This document shows, one piece after another, positions 6,132 to 14,201 of a DNA stretch of 26,217 nucleotides (position 1 is the first letter of the stretch; each line of letters begins with the position of its first letter). Source of the DNA: JBGSLN01 sp041740675 (lineage in GTDB: Bacteria; Pseudomonadota; Gammaproteobacteria; JBGSLN01); contig JBGSLN010000313.1 in the NCBI GenBank assembly GCA_041740675.1, positions 1 to 26,217 of the forward strand. The letters are read 5' to 3'. A model generated the notes under the pieces. It saw nothing but the letters and a program-made list of their open reading frames with translations. It had not been told where the DNA came from and did no database searches. The position numbers and the translations under genes are program-made.

Positions 6132-8417
6132 TTAGCTAGGCATACCCAATTTTCTTGCAAAATCTTCAGGATTATGAGTTTCCGCAGCAGGCGCATTACT
6201 TTTTGCTGCACCTACACATATTTTAATACAGTTAGGATTGAAACCTTCGTTTTCAAACGCTCGTCTATATATCTCGACTGATTTAGGGGATCCAACATTG
6301 ATTTCTACAACATTATAGCCACCCGCTTTTAACTTAAGTGCCATTAATTGCGCAACATCCGCCGATTCTCTTTCAGAAACTAAAGTAAGTTCATTTTTGC
6401 TTTTGTCATAATTTGCAGTAATTATAGAACTTGATTTTCCGAAAGAATCTTTTTGACTAAACACAGAGCCATTTTGTTCAGTGTAACCAAACTGGTTCAC
6501 TAAAGTTTTGTATCGGGTATCAGTCTTTACCATTGCTGCAGTTTCGCCTTTCGTAGGATATCCTTTGTTTAGATTTTTAGTTCCTTTAACTTCAACAACA
6601 TTTTCATCGTTAGCACCAACACCATGGTCTTGTAAAAATTTGCGACGCAACCCAAGACTTAGGCGAGCAGACTCTTCAGCATATTCTTTTCGTTTTCTAT
6701 CCTCAGGCGGACAATGCCACGGAGGTGTATTAGCCTCCCATTTAAAAAATTCCTCTTTAGGGAATTTTGTCAATGCGTTACCCGTATTAAATTTTTTTTC
6801 AACTTTAAAGAATTTCTCGCCATTAAGAAATCTGCAACCCTGCCCAGCCGTAATAGGGCCACAGTCAATATTGCTATCATCCGAACCACGAAAACCCCGT
6901 TGCAAAAAAGGAGTTGTGGTTCTAATATGATGACCATCCAACCCCAGAACAGAGTTAATTTGCACTTCCATACCTGCTCTTAATCGTTTTTTTGCACGAG
7001 TAGAATCATCTTCTACAACATCAGGCGCAAGAAGACGATGTTCAAGGCCAGAATCTACGAGTGTTGCAGTTGTACGATGATTAATACAATCTTTTAAAGC
7101 TTTAGGTGCATCTATTAAAGTATCACCATTAATCAATCGAGCTAGCTCTTCAGAATCAACGCTTATCGTAAAACTAAGTAAATTAAAATGACCTTCATTT
7201 GGATCTCCCCATTGCACTGGCACAGCCAGTCTGATTTCAGCAGGTAATTGATTTGCAGTGACAGGTTTAGTTGGAAAAGAATTTTTAAGCGTTTGCACCA
7301 CATTATTACAAATGTTTTCAAAATATCCTTTGCCCTCTTCCGTTGCTAACATTCCTGCGTGAATTTCTGCGCCAAATATTTTCAGTGGTTTCTGTCCATT
7401 AACGGCGCCAACTTTAATACTATCTAAAGTATCTTTATTAAATTTATAGTTTTCACAACTTGACATCTCATGAAAACCAGGAGTAGAAGCCCAAACTTGA
7501 ATAATATGCTCCCCTCCCCACATTCCATCCTTCCCTTTAAATCCGTCAAGACCTGGATAGATAGCAGCATCGCGACGGTTGAAGTCATTCAATGCCGTAG
7601 CTGAAGTATTGATACCTCCAAGCTGAAGATCTAAATGATAAATGTAAGCAGTATTTTTGACGGTATTATCGCCAGGTTTGCTGATTTTTATTCTATCTTG
7701 ATCAAGCGTGTTATGTTTAATTTGCCCCAAACTGCCGCCAAGAAGTACGCTTAACTTAAGAAGAACTAATCCATCATCATCTCGATAATTGCCTAAAGTA
7801 CGATAAAAAGCTCGATATTCTTTTTCCTTATCGATTATAGTATTCGCATTCGTATCGTTTCCAAAAGCAATATTAGCCATTAAAAAAGGCTCTTGCTGTC
7901 CATCTACATTTTTCCGATTAAACAAAGAAAAATTATGCGGTTCGGGTGGATTTGGTTCAGGACGTGTAAATTTTGGATCTTTCAATTCATAGAGATTAGA
8001 ATTATAAATTGTTAATACGGAAGAAACAGGGGCCTCATTTGCCATTTCCCAATTCAAAGAACCTAATTTATTGTTTAATGCTGCTATAAAATCTGCTCGA
8101 GCAGGATCATCAGTTGGCACGTTTTGCAACAAAATAAAATCAGTGGCCTTTCCTTCCGCTACCATTTCTTCTAAATTCAGCGCAACAGTATTTAATCGTG
8201 CTTTGTATTGTTTGGGTGTTTCAGGCTCAGTGGTTCTGGGTGGAGTAATGCGAGTACCCGTTATTTGTGGCAACAAGGAAAAAGCAACACTCTTTATATT
8301 ACGAGTGGAAGCAGCAGTTCCAAAATTATAAGTCAAGGTGCTTTGAATCGGCACTGAATCCGATATAAGTTCACTTAATTCTTCTGGATTTTTTCCTACC
8401 CATTTTGTTTTTAGCAT
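6132..8417 (-). CDS. large effector candidate: EEP-like N-terminus, cysteine-protease-like motif, LPD7-like C-terminus
   Basis: A 761-residue protein without signal peptide or membrane segments. Residues about 40-310 resemble an endonuclease/exonuclease/phosphatase fold: SVAFSLLPQ, DFILLQNVP (in place of the usual LQEV), VLTIYNSNLYEL, FLMANIAFG and YIYHLDLQL. The metal-ligand Glu is Asn here and no GDxN is seen, so that domain is probably inactive. Residues about 400-530 contain GHFNLLSFTI (His410) and NIDCGPITAG (Cys519), like the His and Cys motifs of ULP/YopJ-type cysteine proteases. Residues about 665-735 (ELTLVSERESADVAQLM; VEIYRRAFENEGF) resemble LPD7-type domains of large secreted proteins. 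An AGGT sequence precedes ATG 8417. It follows the U-box gene by 57 nt and is probably co-transcribed. All domain calls are by eye. Confidence 0.6.
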   Translation of the reverse strand: MLKTKWVGKNPEELSELISDSVPIQSTLTYNFGTAASTRNIKSVAFSLLPQITGTRITPPRTTEPETPKQYKARLNTVALNLEEMVAEGKATDFILLQNVPTDDPARADFIAALNNKLGSLNWEMANEAPVSSVLTIYNSNLYELKDPKFTRPEPNPPEPHNFSLFNRKNVDGQQEPFLMANIAFGNDTNANTIIDKEKEYRAFYRTLGNYRDDDGLVLLKLSVLLGGSLGQIKHNTLDQDRIKISKPGDNTVKNTAYIYHLDLQLGGINTSATALNDFNRRDAAIYPGLDGFKGKDGMWGGEHIIQVWASTPGFHEMSSCENYKFNKDTLDSIKVGAVNGQKPLKIFGAEIHAGMLATEEGKGYFENICNNVVQTLKNSFPTKPVTANQLPAEIRLAVPVQWGDPNEGHFNLLSFTISVDSEELARLINGDTLIDAPKALKDCINHRTTATLVDSGLEHRLLAPDVVEDDSTRAKKRLRAGMEVQINSVLGLDGHHIRTTTPFLQRGFRGSDDSNIDCGPITAGQGCRFLNGEKFFKVEKKFNTGNALTKFPKEEFFKWEANTPPWHCPPEDRKRKEYAEESARLSLGLRRKFLQDHGVGANDENVVEVKGTKNLNKGYPTKGETAAMVKTDTRYKTLVNQFGYTEQNGSVFSQKDSFGKSSSIITANYDKSKNELTLVSERESADVAQLMALKLKAGGYNVVEINVGSPKSVEIYRRAFENEGFNPNCIKICVGAAKSNAPAAETHNPEDFARKLGMPS

Positions 8418-8474
8418 GACATTACCTGTTGAAGATACTTTAACTTATCATTATGAAACGAATGCACTTTTACA

Positions 8475-11400
8475 TTAAAACTCTTTCTTTTTATGATTGG
8501 CAGCAATGACTTCGGGATGATCAGGGTTTTGTTCTTTCCATTCTAAGATCATGCCTCTCACCAAGTCATTTGGAATTAATACTTTACTAGGCAAATGTTC
8601 ATTCGTGAGTGGATCGGTATCATGATTCTCAAGCCATTCAGCTATTTCTTTGCGCTCATAGGTTTTTCCAAACAGGGTGATCACAGGATCCCCCATCATA
8701 GTTTGAGTTATTGGGCAGTAAAAATGTTCTGGTACTTTGACGTGTACTGGGGCAACAGATATTTCAGGTAGTTTAGGGAAAAAGTTACTATGATTAACAA
8801 CAGAACATGAATTCTTTAACTCCACTGGATGCATGAAAAGTGATTGATTTCTGCTTTGTTCATCGGTATTTAACCCCTTTTTATCCAATCCTTGTTTGGT
8901 TTCAAGGTTGGCTGATGCTAAGTGATTTCCTTCATACTCCATTAGTGGTGCTGAAAACACTGGTGGAACATAAGGTGTTATTTCAGAATCAATATGGCTA
9001 TGCGTCGTTGGAAAATACATTGACTGAGTAGTATTGGCAAGAAAACTACTTTGGCCTTGTGTTGCCACTGGATCGGATAACTCGTTGAGTGGCGCAGAAG
9101 ATTTTGGTACTTTGTTTTGGTTGATTGACAAGTCTTGAATCGAAGAGCTTTTTACTTCTTCACCAGAAAAGCTCGCTCGTCTGAACATGTGTGTTGATGT
9201 TCCAACTTCGTCTTGATTGCTAGAATTGCTTTTTAATGGTTTTTTTTTATTAACCTTTTCTTTAGTATCAATGGAATAGGCTTCTTGCCATTTTTGTTCT
9301 TGTTCTGCTTGTTGGGTTGATAAAGAATAGGATTTAGGCGTTCCTACAGCACCATGTTTTTTCAGTAAACTAATACTCTCTGCAGATAATCCTTCGGCTC
9401 CGTCAATATTTAAGTCCTTACAATAATCTTTTGCCTTAATATTTAGGTCCATACAATGATATTGATACTCAGATTCTTCTAACCAAGAAAAATCACAATT
9501 ATATAATTTCGCTCTGCTAAAATTAGCAGAACGTAAATCTGCATATTTCAAATATGAGTCACTTAAATTCGCACCCGTAAAATTACTGTGTCTCATGTCA
9601 GCGCGATACAGATTGATACCTGTACAATCACTGTATTGAAAGTCAGCATAAGCTAAGCCGGCATGTAAAATATAGGCATTCCGAAAATTCTTTTTTTTAA
9701 AAGAAATTCTTGCACTATTCAAAACGATCACTGCATTAGTAGCAACCTTGGCCTGATCGATTTCAGGCAGCATAAGACTACTTTCATCTTTTTTTTCTCT
9801 TATCATTTCTTCCTTGTAATAAGAGCACGCTTGATCATAAAGAAGTTTATTTTCTTTTTTAAAGTTTAACTCGAAATCATATTCTGTAATTCGAAATTGA
9901 AATTTTTGTGATTGATCTCGATTATATTTAAATTTAGTATCAACAAATGCAAAAATAATAACGGCCCATTGCTTAACGTTATCACTAAGACGTTCCGACA
10001 ATTCTGGTCCAGAACACCGCTTCATATCGTCTACATATCCAAGCATTTGGCATAACCGTAAATCATATAATAGATCGTATCCTTGATCGTTAAATTTATC
10101 TAATAATTTCAGAAAATATGCATACGCTTTGAACCCTTCACAAACAACTTGCATCATTCTTTGGATATCAAAAACATACTTAGCATTGAATCTAAAGCGT
10201 ATTTGTAATAAATCATCCACTGAATGATGAAAATTAAACTCATCTATGTTCCAAGTATAGTCAATATATTCTTTATTCCAACTCTTAGAAGGGTATTCGA
10301 AAACTAGCTTCTGAGGAATAACGGTTTTAGAGGCTTCAATCAATTCAAATAAAGAGCGTTGTAATTTTATATCCTTTTGCGTACACCTAGCCCATTTACC
10401 TAGTATTTGAGGATAATAAGTGTCTCGATAGTTCCATGGTCGAAAAACCATAAGTACCCTTGATAGCTCAACTAAACTTAATGTTTGATCACTAGCCAAG
10501 TTTTTATTAGGGCAATAGAGATCGATAGGTATTGGTTCTTCATTATCTGCTATAAATAATTTTTTCGGCATATCAGAAGATAATGGATAAATAAGAGATG
10601 GTTTTTCCAAAAGTTCAGATTTAGTTTCTGTCACTCGAATGTCTTTATCAAGCATTAGTTCTTGTTTTGTTGAAGCATTATCATTGGTTGATGTTGACGG
10701 AAGAAAAGATGATTTAAAAGAAGGTATAGACGACTTGGAAAGAGCAGACTCTGATTTTGTCGGCTGTTGACCATTCATTGAAGAAAAAAGATTGATTACA
10801 TTGGATGACTGAGAAATCGTTACGTTCTTATTTCTTTCCAAGGCCGCATATATACTACTCTTAACTATTGAACTGCAACAAAACCCAATTCCATCAAGCT
10901 TAATGAGCGTTTGGTTTGTTTCCAAAGCCTCAGCGAGTGCTGCACATTGTTCAAGATCCAAAGAACCATTACCGTTTCCAAGATTTAATGTTCTGAGTGT
11001 AGTATTGATCTTTAATATGTCAGCAAGAAGATAATTATCTTCTTTACCTGTTGGCATATTTGATACAAATGAATGGATAGATTTATTGAATCGGAAAGAA
11101 GCCAATAAAGTATTCCACATCTCATAATTAGATACATTAAGATATATTTTCAAAATTTTTAATGTGTTATTGATAGTTAACGCATGGGCTAATTGTTCTG
11201 AATCCTTTTTAGTATTCAATTGCAATCCACCACCCGATATATCCAATTCTTCTAATTTTTGATTATGAATCAGTATTGTTGATAGAGATTTTATAAAAGG
11301 AACTTTCTCTTTTTCAGATATTTTGTTGCTCGCATTATTAGCTGTATATACATGAAGAACTCTCAACATTGGATGATCATTAATTAATGCTAGCACTGAT

Positions 11401-11813
11401 TGTCCTACATCTATTTCAGAAAAGGAAGGCCGCTTAGAACCACTATCAATACCATACTCGAATTTAATAGTGTGTAACTGTTTGTTAACACTTAGAACTT
11501 GTATTAATACTTTCAGAATAACTTTATAATCTATCAGCGTAAACAGTTTATAACCGTAACTTTCTCCAGCATAATAACTTTTTCCATCATACTCTTTATT
11601 ATCACGACCACCCGAAAATGATAATGAAATACTTCTCAACGTATGATTTCTTCCTATAGCATTTAAAAGAGCCATAATATTCTCTTCTGAATAAACAAGA
11701 TGGTCTATATTTACAAATGTTAGTTCAGTTAGCGTTGGATCATTTTTTTGGAGACGGCTTAAAAGAGTTTGAAATTCAGAATAAGAAAAAGACGGTTTTT
11801 TCCAAGTAAACAT
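8475..11813 (-). CDS. LRR + pentapeptide-repeat + U-box protein, probable E3 ubiquitin ligase effector
   Basis: A 1112-residue modular protein. Residues 1-330 hold ribonuclease-inhibitor-type leucine-rich repeats (TLRSISLSF, QLHTIKF, KLEELDISGGGL, TLKILKI, TLRTLNLGNGNG, TLIKLDG, each after an ALxxNxxL helix). A Ser-rich linker (about 340-420) and a helical middle (about 430-710) follow. Pentapeptide repeats fill about 715-780 (ADFQYSDCTGINLYRADMRH...ANLSDSYLKYADLRSANF). After a disordered linker comes a U-box at about 1027-1100: FYCPITQTMMGDPVIT, YERKEIAEWL, TDPLTNEHLP, LIPNDLVRGMI. U-boxes bind E2 enzymes, and bacteria lack ubiquitin, so action inside a host cell is inferred, with LRR and pentapeptide parts as substrate readers. 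Secretion route is unproven. GAGG lies 7 nt before ATG 11813. Confidence 0.88.
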   Translation of the reverse strand: MFTWKKPSFSYSEFQTLLSRLQKNDPTLTELTFVNIDHLVYSEENIMALLNAIGRNHTLRSISLSFSGGRDNKEYDGKSYYAGESYGYKLFTLIDYKVILKVLIQVLSVNKQLHTIKFEYGIDSGSKRPSFSEIDVGQSVLALINDHPMLRVLHVYTANNASNKISEKEKVPFIKSLSTILIHNQKLEELDISGGGLQLNTKKDSEQLAHALTINNTLKILKIYLNVSNYEMWNTLLASFRFNKSIHSFVSNMPTGKEDNYLLADILKINTTLRTLNLGNGNGSLDLEQCAALAEALETNQTLIKLDGIGFCCSSIVKSSIYAALERNKNVTISQSSNVINLFSSMNGQQPTKSESALSKSSIPSFKSSFLPSTSTNDNASTKQELMLDKDIRVTETKSELLEKPSLIYPLSSDMPKKLFIADNEEPIPIDLYCPNKNLASDQTLSLVELSRVLMVFRPWNYRDTYYPQILGKWARCTQKDIKLQRSLFELIEASKTVIPQKLVFEYPSKSWNKEYIDYTWNIDEFNFHHSVDDLLQIRFRFNAKYVFDIQRMMQVVCEGFKAYAYFLKLLDKFNDQGYDLLYDLRLCQMLGYVDDMKRCSGPELSERLSDNVKQWAVIIFAFVDTKFKYNRDQSQKFQFRITEYDFELNFKKENKLLYDQACSYYKEEMIREKKDESSLMLPEIDQAKVATNAVIVLNSARISFKKKNFRNAYILHAGLAYADFQYSDCTGINLYRADMRHSNFTGANLSDSYLKYADLRSANFSRAKLYNCDFSWLEESEYQYHCMDLNIKAKDYCKDLNIDGAEGLSAESISLLKKHGAVGTPKSYSLSTQQAEQEQKWQEAYSIDTKEKVNKKKPLKSNSSNQDEVGTSTHMFRRASFSGEEVKSSSIQDLSINQNKVPKSSAPLNELSDPVATQGQSSFLANTTQSMYFPTTHSHIDSEITPYVPPVFSAPLMEYEGNHLASANLETKQGLDKKGLNTDEQSRNQSLFMHPVELKNSCSVVNHSNFFPKLPEISVAPVHVKVPEHFYCPITQTMMGDPVITLFGKTYERKEIAEWLENHDTDPLTNEHLPSKVLIPNDLVRGMILEWKEQNPDHPEVIAANHKKKEF

Positions 11814-11908
11814 AACAAATCCTCATTTTGTTGAACTGCAAAAGAGTAGCTAATGTTTTACTCCACATTTAATGCTTAATTTCTGCTTAGTTAGTGCTCT
11901 TCTTTTTC

Positions 11909-11964
11909 AAATTCTAACAACCCCATAAAATAAAAATTCTCAGAAAGCGAATTATTCGCAGAAT
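11909..11964 (-). promoter_or_regulatory. conserved upstream region, copy B
   Basis: Gap-free match (39/56) to 5897-5952. On the minus strand it has ATTCTGCG at one end and GTTAGAATTT, containing a TAGAAT -10-like hexamer, at the other. It contains the perfect 13-bp palindrome GCGAATTATTCGC (11947-11959), a likely regulator half-site pair. It lies about 95-150 nt upstream of the U-box gene start. Confidence 0.5.
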
Positions 11965-12337
11965 TTATGATTTATGTACGAACAGTCATACTTTTTTCTT
12001 ATGCCGTAGCTTATATTATGTAAGATTTCAAATTGTCAACTGCAGCGTGCTTGTATGAAATGTTTGTTTAACTAATTAAAAACTCTATTTTTTTATACAA
12101 TGAAAATCAGTGTATTGATTTTATAAGAAATGGCAGATAGCATGTATCCCAGTAATAATGTAGCTTCTTATTATTAAACGTCATTATCATGGTAGTTTCT
12201 CCTAGAATATTACCGCCAATGATGAGCATAATCCTTCTGCAGCGAGTTCCTTTGTCCTTCTTTCAAATCTATATTACTTTTATTTAAGTTCTCATTTGAA
12301 TTGATTTTGTTATCAGTAATTTTAGGTGGCTACTATT
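11965..12337. other. 373-bp gap, no gene seen
   Basis: AT-rich DNA between the second orphan HTH gene and the promoter region of the U-box gene. No ORF of note, repeat or GC-rich hairpin was found. Transcription of the small-gene operon to the right should end here. Confidence 0.4.
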
Positions 12338-12604
12338 TTATTTTTTAATTTTTGCATGAGATTCTGCTCGACTGTAAATACTCAACGCATGATGTAAATT
12401 ATTTGCTTTCGTTTTACGAATAATTTTCGCTCGCAAACGATACAATTTGTCTTTTTGACAATTTAGATAATCCATGATTTCTGAATGCGCATATCCTTCT
12501 GCTACTAGATATAAGTAAATAAATTCATCCCTAGTTAATTTATACAATTTGGTGACTGTTGACTCCTCATATACATTTAAAATATGTTCAATAGCACTTA
12601 ACAT
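12338..12604 (-). CDS. orphan LuxR/GerE-type HTH protein (copy 2)
   Basis: An 88-residue protein, close paralogue of the one at 5610-5882: both share LTRDEFIYLYL, CQKDKLYRLR and a KIIRK helix, with the variable parts at the two ends. It contains only a LuxR-type HTH (about 23-75), whose recognition-helix region is SEIMDYLNCQKDKLYRLRAK. The C-terminus adds a basic tail SHAKIKK. ATG 12604 has GAGG 6 nt upstream. It lies 43 nt after the 96-aa gene and is probably the last gene of the small minus-strand operon that begins near 14540, so it may link that control module to the effector genes downstream. Confidence 0.8.
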   Translation of the reverse strand: MLSAIEHILNVYEESTVTKLYKLTRDEFIYLYLVAEGYAHSEIMDYLNCQKDKLYRLRAKIIRKTKANNLHHALSIYSRAESHAKIKK

Positions 12605-12647
12605 AGGTTACCTCGTTATAGCCTTCTTTTTTTGTTCATATGATTTT

Positions 12648-12938
12648 TTATTGATTTTTATTTAAATCAAACTCTGTGACTGGTAATTCAATTTTCATTA
12701 AAGTTTCTATATCTAAATTTGTGTACACAGGGAGTCGTTCAACAATATTAAATAACAACAGTTTGATATCACTAAAATTTATTCCTACTGATTGTAGCGT
12801 TTGAATAAATAATTTAGCATTTTTTAGTTGTTTGTAGGTTGTACGATTAAAATCAATATTCAATAATGCAAATAGTTCTACAATATCGACTTTCAGTCGC
12901 AATTGACTATTTCCAATGCTGTTGTTATTCGTATTCAT
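12648..12938 (-). CDS. hypothetical 96-aa protein
   Basis: Not recognised. A soluble, probably helical protein rich in Asn, Leu and Ile. The segment LRLKVDIVELFALLNIDFN (about 13-31) could be an amphipathic helix, followed by YKQLKNAKLFIQTLQSVGINFSD and an acidic C-terminus. ATG 12938 overlaps the end of the preceding 60-aa gene by 14 nt, which suggests coupled translation; AGAGAT precedes it as a moderate ribosome-binding site. As part of the small-gene operon divergent from the repressor it could be an accessory regulator, but no motif shows it. Confidence 0.6.
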   Translation of the reverse strand: MNTNNNSIGNSQLRLKVDIVELFALLNIDFNRTTYKQLKNAKLFIQTLQSVGINFSDIKLLLFNIVERLPVYTNLDIETLMKIELPVTEFDLNKNQ

Positions 12939-13107
12939 TACTTATCTCTAGGTTATTTTTCAATGTTAATAAGCAATTAGGCCTGATTAATGTGGTTGTT
13001 ATGAGTAGTAAGATAAATAATAAAATTAATCCACTCGAGTGAATTAATTTCACTGTTGGCAAAACTAACATTTTTTGCTTATAAGCTGAAAATTTCAATT
13101 GATACAT
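12925..13107 (-). CDS. small protein with one membrane segment
   Basis: Not recognised. A 60-residue product with a Lys/Tyr-rich N-terminus and one strongly hydrophobic stretch, GLILLFILLLITTTLI (about 31-46), then a short polar tail ending NEYE. It would be a single-pass inner-membrane protein with a positively charged N-terminal side. AGGTG lies 4 nt before ATG 13107. It overlaps the next gene by 14 nt, which supports it being expressed. Small size keeps this tentative. Confidence 0.45.
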   Translation of the reverse strand: MYQLKFSAYKQKMLVLPTVKLIHSSGLILLFILLLITTTLIRPNCLLTLKNNLEISNEYE

Positions 13108-13189
13108 AATTCACCTGTAATAAAAATAACGTTACATTGAAAATAGTTACTTAAACAGTCCAGGTGACTCTATGCTTGATAGGTGTCAC

Positions 13190-13207
13190 AACCTTGTAAT
13201 CAAGGTT
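13190..13207. repeat. hairpin between csrA-like and 60-aa genes
   Basis: Perfect 7-bp arms AACCTTG and CAAGGTT with a TAAT loop. There is no U-run on either side, so an intrinsic terminator is unlikely. A second, weaker GTGAC/GTCAC pair lies beside it. In the operon RNA it would be a structured spacer 47 nt after the csrA-like stop codon. Confidence 0.4.
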
Positions 13208-13253
13208 TCATGAATACATCATATCTGTTTTAATAATTTTACAACAAATTAAT

Positions 13254-13433
13254 TTATTTTTTAGCTTTAAAGATTTTGTTTCTATCCCGTTTTGTAATCA
13301 CAATATCGTTAGGAACAAGTAACACTAACTCAATTTCCTGCTGAACACTATCTAACTCATTCACATATACTTTTGTGTTACCATTGATACAAAAACCTTG
13401 CCCAACTTTTCGTTTCATTCGTAATAAATTCAT
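13254..13433 (-). CDS. CsrA-like RNA-binding regulator, 59 aa
   Basis: A short gene easily missed by length filters. MKRKVGQGFCINGNTKVYV (residues 6-24) lines up with LTRRVGExxxIGDDVxVxV of CsrA, and EIELVLLVPNDIVITKRDRNKI (33-54) lines up with the VRIGVxAPKxVxVHREEI part. The two RNA-contact Arg positions of CsrA (Arg6 and Arg44) correspond to Arg8 and Arg49. His43 is Lys here and the GxxVRxGxxAP core is divergent, so this is a specialised paralogue rather than the housekeeping copy. CsrA dimers bind GGA motifs in mRNA leaders to block translation or change stability. ATG 13433 is preceded by GGA 8 nt upstream. In Legionella integrative elements such a paralogue (LvrC) ends an lvrABC cluster; the position here is similar. 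Confidence 0.78.
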   Translation of the reverse strand: MNLLRMKRKVGQGFCINGNTKVYVNELDSVQQEIELVLLVPNDIVITKRDRNKIFKAKK

Positions 13434-13512
13434 TATTATTTTCCATATTAGTTTTATTCTCTAGTTAAGAAAACTTTCTACAAAACAATATCCGTTATTC
13501 TAGTAAAAGTAT

Positions 13513-13671
13513 TTATGGTTTTGCGTTTGATATCATTAAGGAAAAATGTCGTATAACAATTCTTTGTGCCACACTACAATACGCTACACTTTGTAAATAT
13601 TTAGGTATTTTTCTGAACTTATTTTTCATTATTTTTGATTCAAAGGATGGATAACTAATTTGTCTACTCAT
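13513..13671 (-). CDS. possible small gene, 52 aa
   Basis: Not recognised. A basic 52-residue product starting MSRQISYPSFESKIMKNKF, with a moderately hydrophobic C-terminal half. Support is a good GAGGAC ribosome-binding site about 6-8 nt before ATG 13671 and a position between two operon genes on the same strand. There is no homology evidence; it could be a spacer ORF. Confidence 0.32.
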   Translation of the reverse strand: MSRQISYPSFESKIMKNKFRKIPKYLQSVAYCSVAQRIVIRHFSLMISNAKP

Positions 13672-13730
13672 TACAATGTCCTCATCTATTAAAAAAAACA
13701 GTTAATCAAAGCTGATCTAAAATTCTCTTA

Positions 13731-14069
13731 TTAACTAGAAACCAGTTGAGTTTTATTTGCTAAGTGTTTTGTTTTCATAGCAAATAAAATTAAGGTTTCT
13801 ACTGTATCAATTTGCTCTTGTGAAGGCGCATCTAAACCCAGCTTTTCTAATGTCAATATGGCAACATAATTTATTTTACTACAATGCATGGGTTCACTGG
13901 ATTGTGTATTTAATCGTTGATTGAGTCGTTGTCGACGATTAACTTTTGTGAGTGAATCGGCTTTATTTGCTGTTGAAACAAAATATTTTTCTGATGCAAT
14001 GATTTCATTTAAATAATCTTGTTTAGTGTCAGAACCCAATGTATTCATTGTATATTGCTTCTCTTCCAT
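13731..14069 (-). CDS. hypothetical 112-aa protein, possible LvrB-position gene
   Basis: Not recognised by motif. The frame is open from 14144, but ATG 14069 is preferred: it has AGGGAG 7 nt upstream, whereas 14144 has no such site. The product starts MEEKQYTMNTLGSD and is hydrophilic, with a basic middle (KVNRRQRLNQRL) and a helical C-terminal third, INYVAILTLEKLGLDAP then QIDTVETLILFAMK. Soluble, probably helical. It is the second gene of the small operon divergent from the phage-type repressor and precedes the csrA-like gene, the place of LvrB in the Legionella prpA-lvrABC module. That equivalence rests on gene order only. Confidence 0.65.
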   Translation of the reverse strand: MEEKQYTMNTLGSDTKQDYLNEIIASEKYFVSTANKADSLTKVNRRQRLNQRLNTQSSEPMHCSKINYVAILTLEKLGLDAPSQEQIDTVETLILFAMKTKHLANKTQLVSS

Positions 14070-14201
14070 TGTTATACTCCCTATAGAACCAACTATTAAA
14101 ATTTGTAAAAACCTTCTATCATTGAAAAATTCCTGAATCTTCAAGAGCGTTTAACTGAGTATTTATGATTTTTGATTGAGTCAGCATGGTGTACTCCACT
14201 G

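Noticed and set aside
6508..6983. Plus-strand ORFs of 140 and 89 codons inside the 761-aa gene
   Set aside because: Antisense shadows of a long minus-strand gene, Cys/Phe/Arg-rich without family features.
14070..14144. 25-residue N-terminal extension of the 112-aa protein at 13731-14069
   Set aside because: The upstream start lacks a ribosome-binding site, while ATG 14069 has AGGGAG at ideal spacing.
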